From an uncultured Anaeroplasma sp. (GTDB lineage Bacteria; Bacillota_I; Bacilli_A; Acholeplasmatales; Anaeroplasmataceae): a stretch of DNA of 39,747 nt. The stretch lies in contig CANQDJ010000009.1 of NCBI GenBank assembly GCA_947592005.1, positions 1 through 39,747 of the forward strand, written 5' to 3'. Below the pieces are notes generated by a model. That model ran no database searches. It was not told the DNA's origin and saw only the letters and a list, made by a program, of their open reading frames with translations. Both the position numbers and the translations under genes were made by a program. Below are positions 26,059 through 32,931 of the stretch, piece after piece (positions within the stretch are counted from its first letter, which is position 1; each line of letters begins with the position of its first letter).

Positions 26059-27429
26059 ATGACAAAACATTTAGAAATGGATATGACAAGTGGGAATCTA
26101 TTTAAAAAACTATTTATATTTTCCATACCGCTCGTATTATCGGGAATATTACAATTACTATACAATGCCGCCGATTTAATCGTATGCGGTATGTTCGGAT
26201 CTAACCATTCCGTTGCCGCAATTTCTTCTACCAACGCCTTAATCAATTTAATTGTCGAATTGTTTTTGGGACTTAGCGTTGGGGCAAATGTATTGATGGC
26301 ACGTTGTTATGGAGAACAAAACAAAGAAAGAGGTCAAAAAGTAGTATATACATCTATGATTTTTTCCGTCATTTTCGGTATTTTGATTGGTTTATTCGGT
26401 GTCTTTTGTTCTCGTTACTTTTTAATTTGGATGAATACCCCGGTAGAAGTTTTAGACCTTTCTTCCAAATATTTAATGATTTATTTTATGGGACTCCCTT
26501 TCTCAATGATATACAATTTCGGGGCTTCTTTATTGCGAGCCGTAGGAGATACAAGACGACCATTCTATTTTTTAACATTTGCCGGTATATTTAATATCGC
26601 TTTAAATCTATTATTTGTTATCGTTTTTCATTTAGATGTTCCCGGTGTTGCCTTAGCGACCATTATATCACAAGGAATCTCTGCACTCCTTATCGTTATT
26701 TGTTTACTTCGCAATAAAGGATTTTTCCATTTCAAATGGAAAGAACTTCGCTTTTATAAAAGAGAAGCGATTGAAATCGCAAAAATAGGTTTTCCGGCCG
26801 GTTTACAAGGGGCAATCTTTTCCCTATCCAATGTTTTAATTCAATCCAGTATTAATAGTTTAGGAACCGATGTAATGGACGGAAATGGAGCCTCCTCTTC
26901 TTTAGAAGGGTTTATTTATACGGCAATGAACTCCGTTGCTCAAGGGTGCGTTGCCTTTGTTTCGGCAAATTACGGGGCTCAAAAAAGACAAAATATAAAA
27001 AAATCCATTCTATATGCCATTTTATTGGTATTATGTATGAATTTTACCGTAGGAATCCTTATTTTACTTCTCAAAGATCCTCTACTTCGGCTCTATATTC
27101 ATACCGATAAAGCATTAGAAGCCGGATCACAACGATTATATATTATCGCATTAACATATTTCCTATGCGGTTTTATGGACGTATTTGCCTATGCCCTTAG
27201 AGGAATCGGTTATTCAGTATTGCCGACAATCGTTTCTCTTTGCGGGGCTTGCGGACTGAGAATCATTTGGATTTATACTATATTTAAACAAGATGCCTTT
27301 CATTCTATTTCAGGATTAGCTATATCTTATCCTATTTCTTGGATCATAACCGCAGGAGTACATTTAATTTGTTTTATTATTTTATTCAAAAAAATAAACT
27401 TTGCGGAAGAAAAAAGTTCGGAATCTTAA
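26059..27429 (+). CDS. MATE family multidrug efflux transporter
   Basis: 456 residues with twelve predicted transmembrane segments in two six-helix halves (LFIFSIPLVLSGILQLLYNAADLIVCGMFG at the start of half one; IAKIGFPAGLQGAIFSLSNVLIQ at the start of half two), the MATE layout. These pumps export cationic drugs or metabolites driven by Na+ or H+. It begins MTKHLEMDMTSGNLFKKLFIFSIPL, the DinF/NorM-like Bacillota type. GAGGTG precedes the ATG by five bases. A second MATE of nearly the same length is at 35.4 kb. The substrate is unknown. Confidence 0.94.
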   Translation: MTKHLEMDMTSGNLFKKLFIFSIPLVLSGILQLLYNAADLIVCGMFGSNHSVAAISSTNALINLIVELFLGLSVGANVLMARCYGEQNKERGQKVVYTSMIFSVIFGILIGLFGVFCSRYFLIWMNTPVEVLDLSSKYLMIYFMGLPFSMIYNFGASLLRAVGDTRRPFYFLTFAGIFNIALNLLFVIVFHLDVPGVALATIISQGISALLIVICLLRNKGFFHFKWKELRFYKREAIEIAKIGFPAGLQGAIFSLSNVLIQSSINSLGTDVMDGNGASSSLEGFIYTAMNSVAQGCVAFVSANYGAQKRQNIKKSILYAILLVLCMNFTVGILILLLKDPLLRLYIHTDKALEAGSQRLYIIALTYFLCGFMDVFAYALRGIGYSVLPTIVSLCGACGLRIIWIYTIFKQDAFHSISGLAISYPISWIITAGVHLICFIILFKKINFAEEKSSES

Positions 27430-27448
27430 TCAGCATTCCGAACTTTTC
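27409..27448. terminator. Bidirectional terminator overlapping the MATE stop codon
   Basis: Stem AGTTCGGAAT / ATTCCGAACT (27415-27424 with 27435-27444); the TAA of the plus-strand gene lies in the loop. T-runs flank both sides, so it also serves the converging superoxide reductase gene. Confidence 0.82.
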
Positions 27449-27454
27449 TATTAT

Positions 27455-27820
27455 CTACTTCTTCCATAACCCATGAATGTTACAATACTCATATACCGAT
27501 ATAACTTGCTCATTTCCCGTTAAAACAAATTCCGCTTTCGGTTCTTCATTGGGGTGAAGCCATTTTATTTGAAATCCATTTTGACTTTCCAAACCAATCC
27601 ATTCAATATAATGGATATCTAACATAGGGTGTTCCACACTTCCTACTTGAACAAGCACCCTATTTCCGTCTTGTTGTAGAACAGGAATATGTTTTTCTTC
27701 TGCTCCATCGCTTACTCCCGGGGTTAATTCTTCCATCGGCATTCCGCAACAATTTACATCATTGTTATTTTCTTTCAAAAAAAGCGTATTTTGACACGCT
27801 TTACATCTTAAAAATTTCAT
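27455..27820 (-). CDS. dfx: Superoxide reductase (desulfoferrodoxin)
   Basis: Reduces superoxide to peroxide without releasing oxygen, typical of anaerobes. 121 residues. The N-terminal desulforedoxin-like Fe site has CKAC (about 6-9) and NCCGMPM (about 24-25). The catalytic Fe site has the four His and one Cys expected: EEKHIPV (with the conserved Lys beside the His), VEHPMLDIHYIEWIGL and YEYCNIHGLWK. All ligands are present, so this is a complete two-centre enzyme. Ends in a shared terminator with the convergent MATE gene. Confidence 0.95.
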   Translation of the reverse strand: MKFLRCKACQNTLFLKENNNDVNCCGMPMEELTPGVSDGAEEKHIPVLQQDGNRVLVQVGSVEHPMLDIHYIEWIGLESQNGFQIKWLHPNEEPKAEFVLTGNEQVISVYEYCNIHGLWKK

Positions 27821-27864
27821 ATTTTTTCCTCACATTCCTTTTTTAGTATGTGATTTTTTTTATT

Positions 27865-28380
27865 TTATACACTATAATTTTTATCTTTTTTCAAATATAA
27901 GAGAAAAATCCGATTTTTCTCTTCATCGTATAACCCATATACTTCTTTTTGATTAAAATCTTCCAGTGCCAAACACAAATATCCAAATCCTGAAAATATC
28001 GCCCTTGTTTCAGCAACAATCTTTTTATCTTCAACTGCCAGTTCCGAAAAAAAATAAAACTGACGAGCAAAATAAAAATTAGAAAAATTTTTTAATTGCA
28101 ATACCACAAGAGGCATCGTTTGATATTTTTTTAAAATACGATGACATTGATATAAATAATAAAAAGCGAAAATCAAAATCCAAAAACTAAATAAATTCAA
28201 AATTCCGATGCCGAGAAAGAAAATAAACCACTCTCTCCTATTCAAAGCACTAAAAAATAAAATCACTGACGTAACAACGATAAAACCCAAATATAAAAAG
28301 ATATAAAAAAGAAAACGATTGTGTAAAATTTTATATTCCAATGATTCTTTTATTTCGGTTATGGATAAATTATTTTTCAT
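27865..28380 (-). CDS. Uncharacterised membrane protein with two spans
   Basis: 171 residues, not recognised. Two long hydrophobic segments lie at about residues 25-45 (FLFYIFLYLGFIVVTSVILFF) and 50-75, separated by a short polar turn (NRREW), then a soluble C-terminal part of about 95 residues. N- and C-termini probably both face the cytoplasm. The ATG at 28380 follows a GAGGTGGGGG site; a GTG at 28389 overlaps that site and is rejected as the start. Has its own promoter. Confidence 0.68.
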   Translation of the reverse strand: MKNNLSITEIKESLEYKILHNRFLFYIFLYLGFIVVTSVILFFSALNRREWFIFFLGIGILNLFSFWILIFAFYYLYQCHRILKKYQTMPLVVLQLKNFSNFYFARQFYFFSELAVEDKKIVAETRAIFSGFGYLCLALEDFNQKEVYGLYDEEKNRIFLLYLKKDKNYSV

Positions 28381-28398
28381 AACCCCCACCTCAAATAT

Positions 28399-28427
28399 AT
28401 TATATAAAATACTTTCTGAAAAGACAA
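28399..28427 (-). promoter_or_regulatory. Promoter of the two-span membrane protein
   Basis: Minus strand TTGTCT (28422-28427), 17-base spacer, TATAAT (28399-28404); GAGGTGG begins six bases later. It directly abuts the stop codon of the bile salt hydrolase gene. Confidence 0.7.
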
Positions 28428-29408
28428 TTATTTTATCGGATTATGAACAAATACACTTTGTTGTTTTACCAAAGGATAAGAAACCAAATCATAGCCTTCT
28501 AAATTCTCATTATATAAATAAACCGCCGATATTTGATTATTCTCATACGTCGTATAATAATAAATTCCTTTATCTGTATTACAACAAGATGTATATATAG
28601 TATATACGTATTTCTCATTCGCTTTACAACACCCTCGCTGTTGATTCACCGAATCCAATATCCTATAAAACTGACTCAAACTATCTGATTCACTATTATC
28701 ACAAACCGAATTCAATTTCGTAAAAGCCGCTCGAACAAATCGGGACGGAGAAGAAAAATCTCCCGGCAACCCTATCGTTCCCATTCCTCTGCTGTAAGGT
28801 TTAATATCCAACTGATCGGAAAACCGATTCACCGGTTCTTCATTTGTAATACCCATATATTGAACCAAATGAAGCATTTGAAAATCAAAGGGCGGATTAT
28901 TGGTTAAAACACCGACCGGATTATCAAAAACTTTCAAATCTTGTAAAGTAGGTTCAACAACTATCGATTCATATTTATCCGAAACAATAAAATGTAATGG
29001 GGTACAAATTAAATCCGAATTAAAATTCATATTAATAATATTGATCCTTTTCAATAACTTTTTTACTTCTTTAACCGTAGAACATTGACATAAAATCCAA
29101 GGAATAAACTCAAACGGGGCGATATTATCTTTATTTTCCGTTATTTCCTTGTATTTGGCATATTCAGGAAAATTCAATCCGGCAACACTCAACCCTTTTT
29201 CATTTGTCGCATCGTAATATAATGGGTAATTTTCCAAAACATATGCCATTCCTATAATCGCATAATGACAGGTAATCGGTTTCTCTTTTCGAAAAATAAA
29301 TGAATAATTCCTAGGGGTTATGGTTACGGTTTCGTTATAAGAAAACTCCAAATCCAAAGTTCTGCCGAAATAATGATCTTTCGTTTTAAATGAAATGGCT
29401 GTACACAT
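28428..29408 (-). CDS. Conjugated bile salt hydrolase (choloylglycine hydrolase)
   Basis: Ntn-hydrolase that removes glycine or taurine from conjugated bile acids. 326 residues. The mature enzyme must start with the nucleophilic Cys, so the ATG at 29408, giving MCTAISF, is the start; the frame is open three codons further. Other catalytic residues are in place: GRTLDLEF (Arg16, Asp19), ATNEKGLSVAGLNFP, VLTNNPPF (Asn) and SSPSRFVRAAF (Arg). It closely resembles the Clostridium perfringens enzyme along its length, including GIYYYTTYENNQI near the C-terminus. Penicillin V acylase relatives exist, but the NEKGLSVAGLNFP segment favours bile salts. It is a strong marker of intestinal life. Located 55 bases after the DUF1848 gene. 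Confidence 0.94.
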   Translation of the reverse strand: MCTAISFKTKDHYFGRTLDLEFSYNETVTITPRNYSFIFRKEKPITCHYAIIGMAYVLENYPLYYDATNEKGLSVAGLNFPEYAKYKEITENKDNIAPFEFIPWILCQCSTVKEVKKLLKRINIINMNFNSDLICTPLHFIVSDKYESIVVEPTLQDLKVFDNPVGVLTNNPPFDFQMLHLVQYMGITNEEPVNRFSDQLDIKPYSRGMGTIGLPGDFSSPSRFVRAAFTKLNSVCDNSESDSLSQFYRILDSVNQQRGCCKANEKYVYTIYTSCCNTDKGIYYYTTYENNQISAVYLYNENLEGYDLVSYPLVKQQSVFVHNPIK

Positions 29409-29463
29409 CAACCTCATCTCCTATTTAAAACTATTTCTTTGATCTTATTTTTATGTTATTTTT

Positions 29464-30402
29464 TTATAAATCAAATAAAGAAGGTTCTTTTTTTATTCGA
29501 TATCGTTTCAAAGAAGGTTCTATAAGTTGATCCTCTTCTCGTAAATGCCCGATCAACAAAGGAGAATCCACATCATGCATCTGATAATTCTTGTAACATT
29601 CATATGGTTTTTTGTTGGCATAACAATATCGACACCCACTCAAACAACTATCATATGCCCCTATGCTCCTTTGTTCCAAACAATGACAACCTTGACGAAT
29701 GCCTTTATGTTTTACATTTTTAAACTCTATGTCATTGGCTTTCGATAAAATCTCCGCCGTTACACAACCGGAAGAATGAATATGATTGATTTGAAAATCT
29801 TCATCGGTTCCACAACTTTGTAATAAAATACCATATTTTAAGGCTATTTCTCCCATTCCTTTCAAAATCATTTCTTTTTCTTCTTGTTTCAATGGAATAT
29901 ATTCTTTTAAATATGTTTTAAATCGAGGATAATATTCCACAAAACTAAATATACATCGATCCACATAAGCGGAAAGCCGACTGCATAAATATTCAAACCG
30001 TTCCAAATGTTTTTGAACCGTATATTTCGTTGTAAACAATATAGGATCATATCTCCAAGCCACACGCTGTTTTCCTACAATAGATGATAATCGAATTAAA
30101 GTAGAAACAGATTCTTCTATATCGGGGACATTCGGTTCTATATCTTTTTCATAAGCCGTAATCGTATAATAACAATAGATAGGATATATTTTTTTTATAT
30201 TTTCCATATAAGGTAAAATCGGATTATAATTCTTAGAACAAAAAATCATCGTATCCACATCTTCTGGTTTTAAAGAAATTCGATAAACCATAGACGGATA
30301 AATCGGATTCCTACTATAGGCAAACCCTTCTTTTATTCTTTTTAAAAGCCATGGCGTATAATAACTGACGATATCCGTCCGCATTCCAATCGAAACAATC
30401 AT
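29464..30402 (-). CDS. DUF1848 family protein with C-terminal CX3CX2C motif
   Basis: 312 residues. DUF1848 is recognised from SIGMRTDIVSYYTPWLLKRI, RNPIYPS, the SLKPEDVDTMIFCSKN core, AYEKDIEPNVPD and RVAWRYDPILF; no biochemical role is established as far as I know. The C-terminal third is Cys-rich: C239 and C241 in GCHCLEQ, then C253xxxC257xxC260 followed by Tyr-Ala, which is the spacing of a radical SAM [4Fe-4S] site, though at the wrong end of the protein. It starts by 4-base overlap (ATGA) with the sirtuin gene, implying coupled translation and a shared role. Metal or FeS binding is inference. Confidence 0.85.
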   Translation of the reverse strand: MIVSIGMRTDIVSYYTPWLLKRIKEGFAYSRNPIYPSMVYRISLKPEDVDTMIFCSKNYNPILPYMENIKKIYPIYCYYTITAYEKDIEPNVPDIEESVSTLIRLSSIVGKQRVAWRYDPILFTTKYTVQKHLERFEYLCSRLSAYVDRCIFSFVEYYPRFKTYLKEYIPLKQEEKEMILKGMGEIALKYGILLQSCGTDEDFQINHIHSSGCVTAEILSKANDIEFKNVKHKGIRQGCHCLEQRSIGAYDSCLSGCRYCYANKKPYECYKNYQMHDVDSPLLIGHLREEDQLIEPSLKRYRIKKEPSLFDL

Positions 30403-31235
30403 ACTTCTTCCTCATATTCTTTAATAAAATCATTAATATCCATATTCAAAACCATCGATTTTTCTTTTATTTCATCATAAACCGAATTATATCCCCTATT
30501 TACACAAATATAATGCGCATTCGGCATTTCATACGTCATCTGCATAAAAGGAAACTTAATTATAGAAGGCGTATTAAATCCCACTCCCAACTCTAAAAAT
30601 ACGATTTTTCTCTCTTTATTTTCTCTTAGAAAATCGACATATCGTTCGGCAGCCTTTTGCCATTGCTCATCTTCCACAAACGTTTCATCACTTCTTAAAT
30701 TCATACACATAGGTAATCCGCATTTGGGGCATAAAGGAATCATTTCCGTAGGTATTTTATGTTCTTTTTCTTTAGAAATCATTTCCATTATACTTTTCTC
30801 ATTATCATATGTTTTATTATGACACGGCTTGCTACATTGAAATAATCCGTAATCTCCTTGTGTATAAAATAGCCGTTTTTTATCAAAACCGCTCTTTTGA
30901 AATTGATGATCCACATTGGTCGTTATTACAAAATAATTCCTATCTTTAAAAAGTTGAAATATCTTTTTATACAACGGTAACCCCTTTGGCTTATACCGAT
31001 TAATATAAATAAACTTCGCCCAATATCCCCATTGTTCTTCCAAAGAAGAAAAAGAATGAATTCCCGCAGAATACATATCTTCATATCCATATAAATCTTT
31101 CATATATTGAAAATAATTTAAAAAAGTTTTACCACCATATTCCAATCCGGCAGCCGTCGAAAGCCCTGCCCCTGCCCCAATTACAATGGCATCCGCTTCA
31201 TTAATCCAATTTTTCCATTTCTTTGACATAAACAT
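30399..31235 (-). CDS. Class M sirtuin (SirTM), protein ADP-ribosyltransferase
   Basis: NAD-dependent enzyme of the SirTM class, known in Staphylococcus and Streptococcus to ADP-ribosylate rather than deacetylate. About 278 residues. Rossmann NAD-binding GAGAGLSTAAGLEYGG near 20, TTNVDHQF (TQNID equivalent), and TQGDYGLFQC, where the usual catalytic His of the HG motif is replaced by Gln, a hallmark of this class. Four Zn cysteines: QCSKPCHN and PLCPKCG. The start is one of two adjacent ATGs (31238, 31235); the second is better spaced from AAGGGG. It overlaps the macrodomain gene by about 35 bases and DUF1848 by 4. Confidence 0.92.
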   Translation of the reverse strand: MFMSKKWKNWINEADAIVIGAGAGLSTAAGLEYGGKTFLNYFQYMKDLYGYEDMYSAGIHSFSSLEEQWGYWAKFIYINRYKPKGLPLYKKIFQLFKDRNYFVITTNVDHQFQKSGFDKKRLFYTQGDYGLFQCSKPCHNKTYDNEKSIMEMISKEKEHKIPTEMIPLCPKCGLPMCMNLRSDETFVEDEQWQKAAERYVDFLRENKERKIVFLELGVGFNTPSIIKFPFMQMTYEMPNAHYICVNRGYNSVYDEIKEKSMVLNMDINDFIKEYEEEV

Positions 31236-31953
31236 CATAATCCCCTTTAGAAAAACAAGTAAAAATCACTTTTTCCAACATAGAGTCGGAATTCTCCAAA
31301 TACTCTTTTACCGTTTTTATCGCAATCGAACAAGCCTCTTGAATAGGATATCCGTAAACACCGGTAGAAATATTACAAAATGCAATACTTTTTAATTTCA
31401 ATTCATCGGCTTGTTTTAAACAAACTTCATAACAACTTTTCAAATCTTGTTGATTTTTCGAAGAAGGAACTTTCCCTGCCACAGGACCAACCGTATGAAA
31501 AATATATCGACTCGGCAAATTATACCCTCTAGTCACCTTTACTCTTCCATTCGGTTCATCATAACCCTGTTGTTCCATAACTTCCATCAAATCTCTCCGC
31601 ACCTGTAATCCCGCAGCCGAATGAATAGCGTTATCCACACAATTATGAAGCGGTTGAAAACAACCCAATAATTTACTATTACAAGCATTAACAATGGCAT
31701 CGGCTTCAATCGTCGTAATATCCCCGAACCATACCACAATCCTTCCTTTAAAAGATTCCGCCTTTGTTATTTTTTTCGAATGAAGTTCTTCTTGTAAAAT
31801 TTTATCTTGGCATTCATAATACCAATCTTGTAAATCAATTGGCATAGTAATGTTTCGTAAAGCTCGAAATTGTTCCGATTTGGAAAAAACCACAAACGAA
31901 CGAATCTGATTTACTTCTTCCAAATATTTTATTACTTTATCTAAATCTTCCAT
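31201..31953 (-). CDS. Zinc-dependent macrodomain, protein ADP-ribose hydrolase
   Basis: Removes ADP-ribose from proteins, the eraser partner of SirTM. 250 residues. An N-terminal helical region of about 80 residues precedes the macrodomain: GDITTIEADAIVNACNSKLLG, then CFQPLHNCVDNAIHSAAGLQVR, whose Cys-x5-His-x-Cys ligands define the zinc-macro subclass, then NLPSRYIFHTVGP and CNISTGVYGYPIQEA. The ATG at 31953 has AAGGAG at proper distance; the frame is open 11 codons further, but that stretch is inside the preceding hairpin. Coupled to the sirtuin gene by overlap. Confidence 0.94.
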   Translation of the reverse strand: MEDLDKVIKYLEEVNQIRSFVVFSKSEQFRALRNITMPIDLQDWYYECQDKILQEELHSKKITKAESFKGRIVVWFGDITTIEADAIVNACNSKLLGCFQPLHNCVDNAIHSAAGLQVRRDLMEVMEQQGYDEPNGRVKVTRGYNLPSRYIFHTVGPVAGKVPSSKNQQDLKSCYEVCLKQADELKLKSIAFCNISTGVYGYPIQEACSIAIKTVKEYLENSDSMLEKVIFTCFSKGDYDVYVKEMEKLD

Positions 31954-31968
31954 AATTCTCCTTAATAG

Positions 31969-31998
31969 AAAAGATGTATCAAACACGATACATCTTTA
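31969..31998 (-). terminator. Hairpin between the second GTPase gene and the macrodomain gene
   Basis: Perfect 11-bp inverted repeat (31970-31980 with 31987-31997), 6-base loop. It uses the stop codon of the GTPase gene as part of the stem. On the minus strand the tail is TCTATT, so it may be a partial terminator or attenuator, or a processing site. Confidence 0.5.
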
Positions 31999-32919
31999 CA
32001 TTGTTAATACATTTTCTTTTTCCTTCTTCAAAATAGAAATATTTAACGCCCTTAACATAATAACTTCTTCTTTTGCCAAATCCGAATAGTGTTGTTCCAC
32101 TTTACATTCAATATAAATACAATCATCGATTTTAACTTTAGTTTTAGTATCATTTATAACTTCATATCCTAAAAATTGAATATCTTCCGCACAACACGTC
32201 ATAACTTGTCGGCCTAAAACAAAAGTTTTTTTCGTTATATCTCTTACAAAAGCCTTAAATTTAAAAGTTTTATTCATATACTTTGAATAATTATCAAAAA
32301 CTTCCATATACCAAATTGGATACATATCTTCTTCCAACACAATCAAATCTTTCGATAAATCATATGGCAAATCTTCATCTAACATGGCGGTAAGTCTACC
32401 ATTCGCTCCTTCAAATGCTATTTGAGTTTGTTGATTCAATCCCCTAATCCAACGACGATATTGAGCCAAATCCTTTACTCCGTCACAACGATTAAAAATA
32501 ACCAATGAAGAATCTTTTACCATCGTTTGAAAAATTTTACGCATATTATTAAACATCACTCCGAAAGTTGTGGAATCAATCATAGTAATTTGTTGATAAA
32601 TTACCATGTTTTTTGGGAATTCCTGACTATCAAAATCAAAAAAACTATTATACTCTATAACATATTGATCCGCCCGAAATACAGAATCCAAATTCCGCAT
32701 AAATTCGGGAGTAAACTCCGCTTGATCTTCAATATATTCTACATGAACTCCGTAAGTATCACACCAATTACTATCGTATTCCACTTCCCCTTGTTCGCAA
32801 GCAATAACTACCGTAGAATGATTTTGATAATTCTCATTATTTTCGATTATATCCTTAATAATGGAAGTTTTTCCACTTTCCAAAAAACCATTTAAAATAA
32901 ATAGCGGTATCTCTTTCAT
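31996..32919 (-). CDS. G3E-like GTPase fused to a TIGR03943/YcgQ-like C-terminal domain
   Basis: 307 residues. The N-terminal ~190 residues form a CobW/G3E-type P-loop GTPase: GFLESGKTS Walker A at about 12-20, the ACEQGEVEYD region equivalent to ENEYGEVSVD, and NRCD in place of NKxD. It lacks the GCICC metal motif that its neighbour has. The C-terminal ~100 residues (RQVMTCCAEDIQFLGYEV...VKIDDCIYIECKVE) resemble the end of TIGR03943/YcgQ-type proteins, which in Bacillota occur with zinc-stress permeases. The exact function is unknown; a metal-linked role is inferred. It follows the His-rich GTPase with a 12-base gap. Confidence 0.8.
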   Translation of the reverse strand: MKEIPLFILNGFLESGKTSIIKDIIENNENYQNHSTVVIACEQGEVEYDSNWCDTYGVHVEYIEDQAEFTPEFMRNLDSVFRADQYVIEYNSFFDFDSQEFPKNMVIYQQITMIDSTTFGVMFNNMRKIFQTMVKDSSLVIFNRCDGVKDLAQYRRWIRGLNQQTQIAFEGANGRLTAMLDEDLPYDLSKDLIVLEEDMYPIWYMEVFDNYSKYMNKTFKFKAFVRDITKKTFVLGRQVMTCCAEDIQFLGYEVINDTKTKVKIDDCIYIECKVEQHYSDLAKEEVIMLRALNISILKKEKENVLTM

Positions 32920-32931
32920 AATCTATAATCC

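Noticed and set aside
25365-27820. Toxin-antitoxin or phage-defence pair formed by the helical protein and neighbours
   Set aside because: The neighbour is a transporter, no second small partner gene is present, and the HEPN resemblance is too weak.
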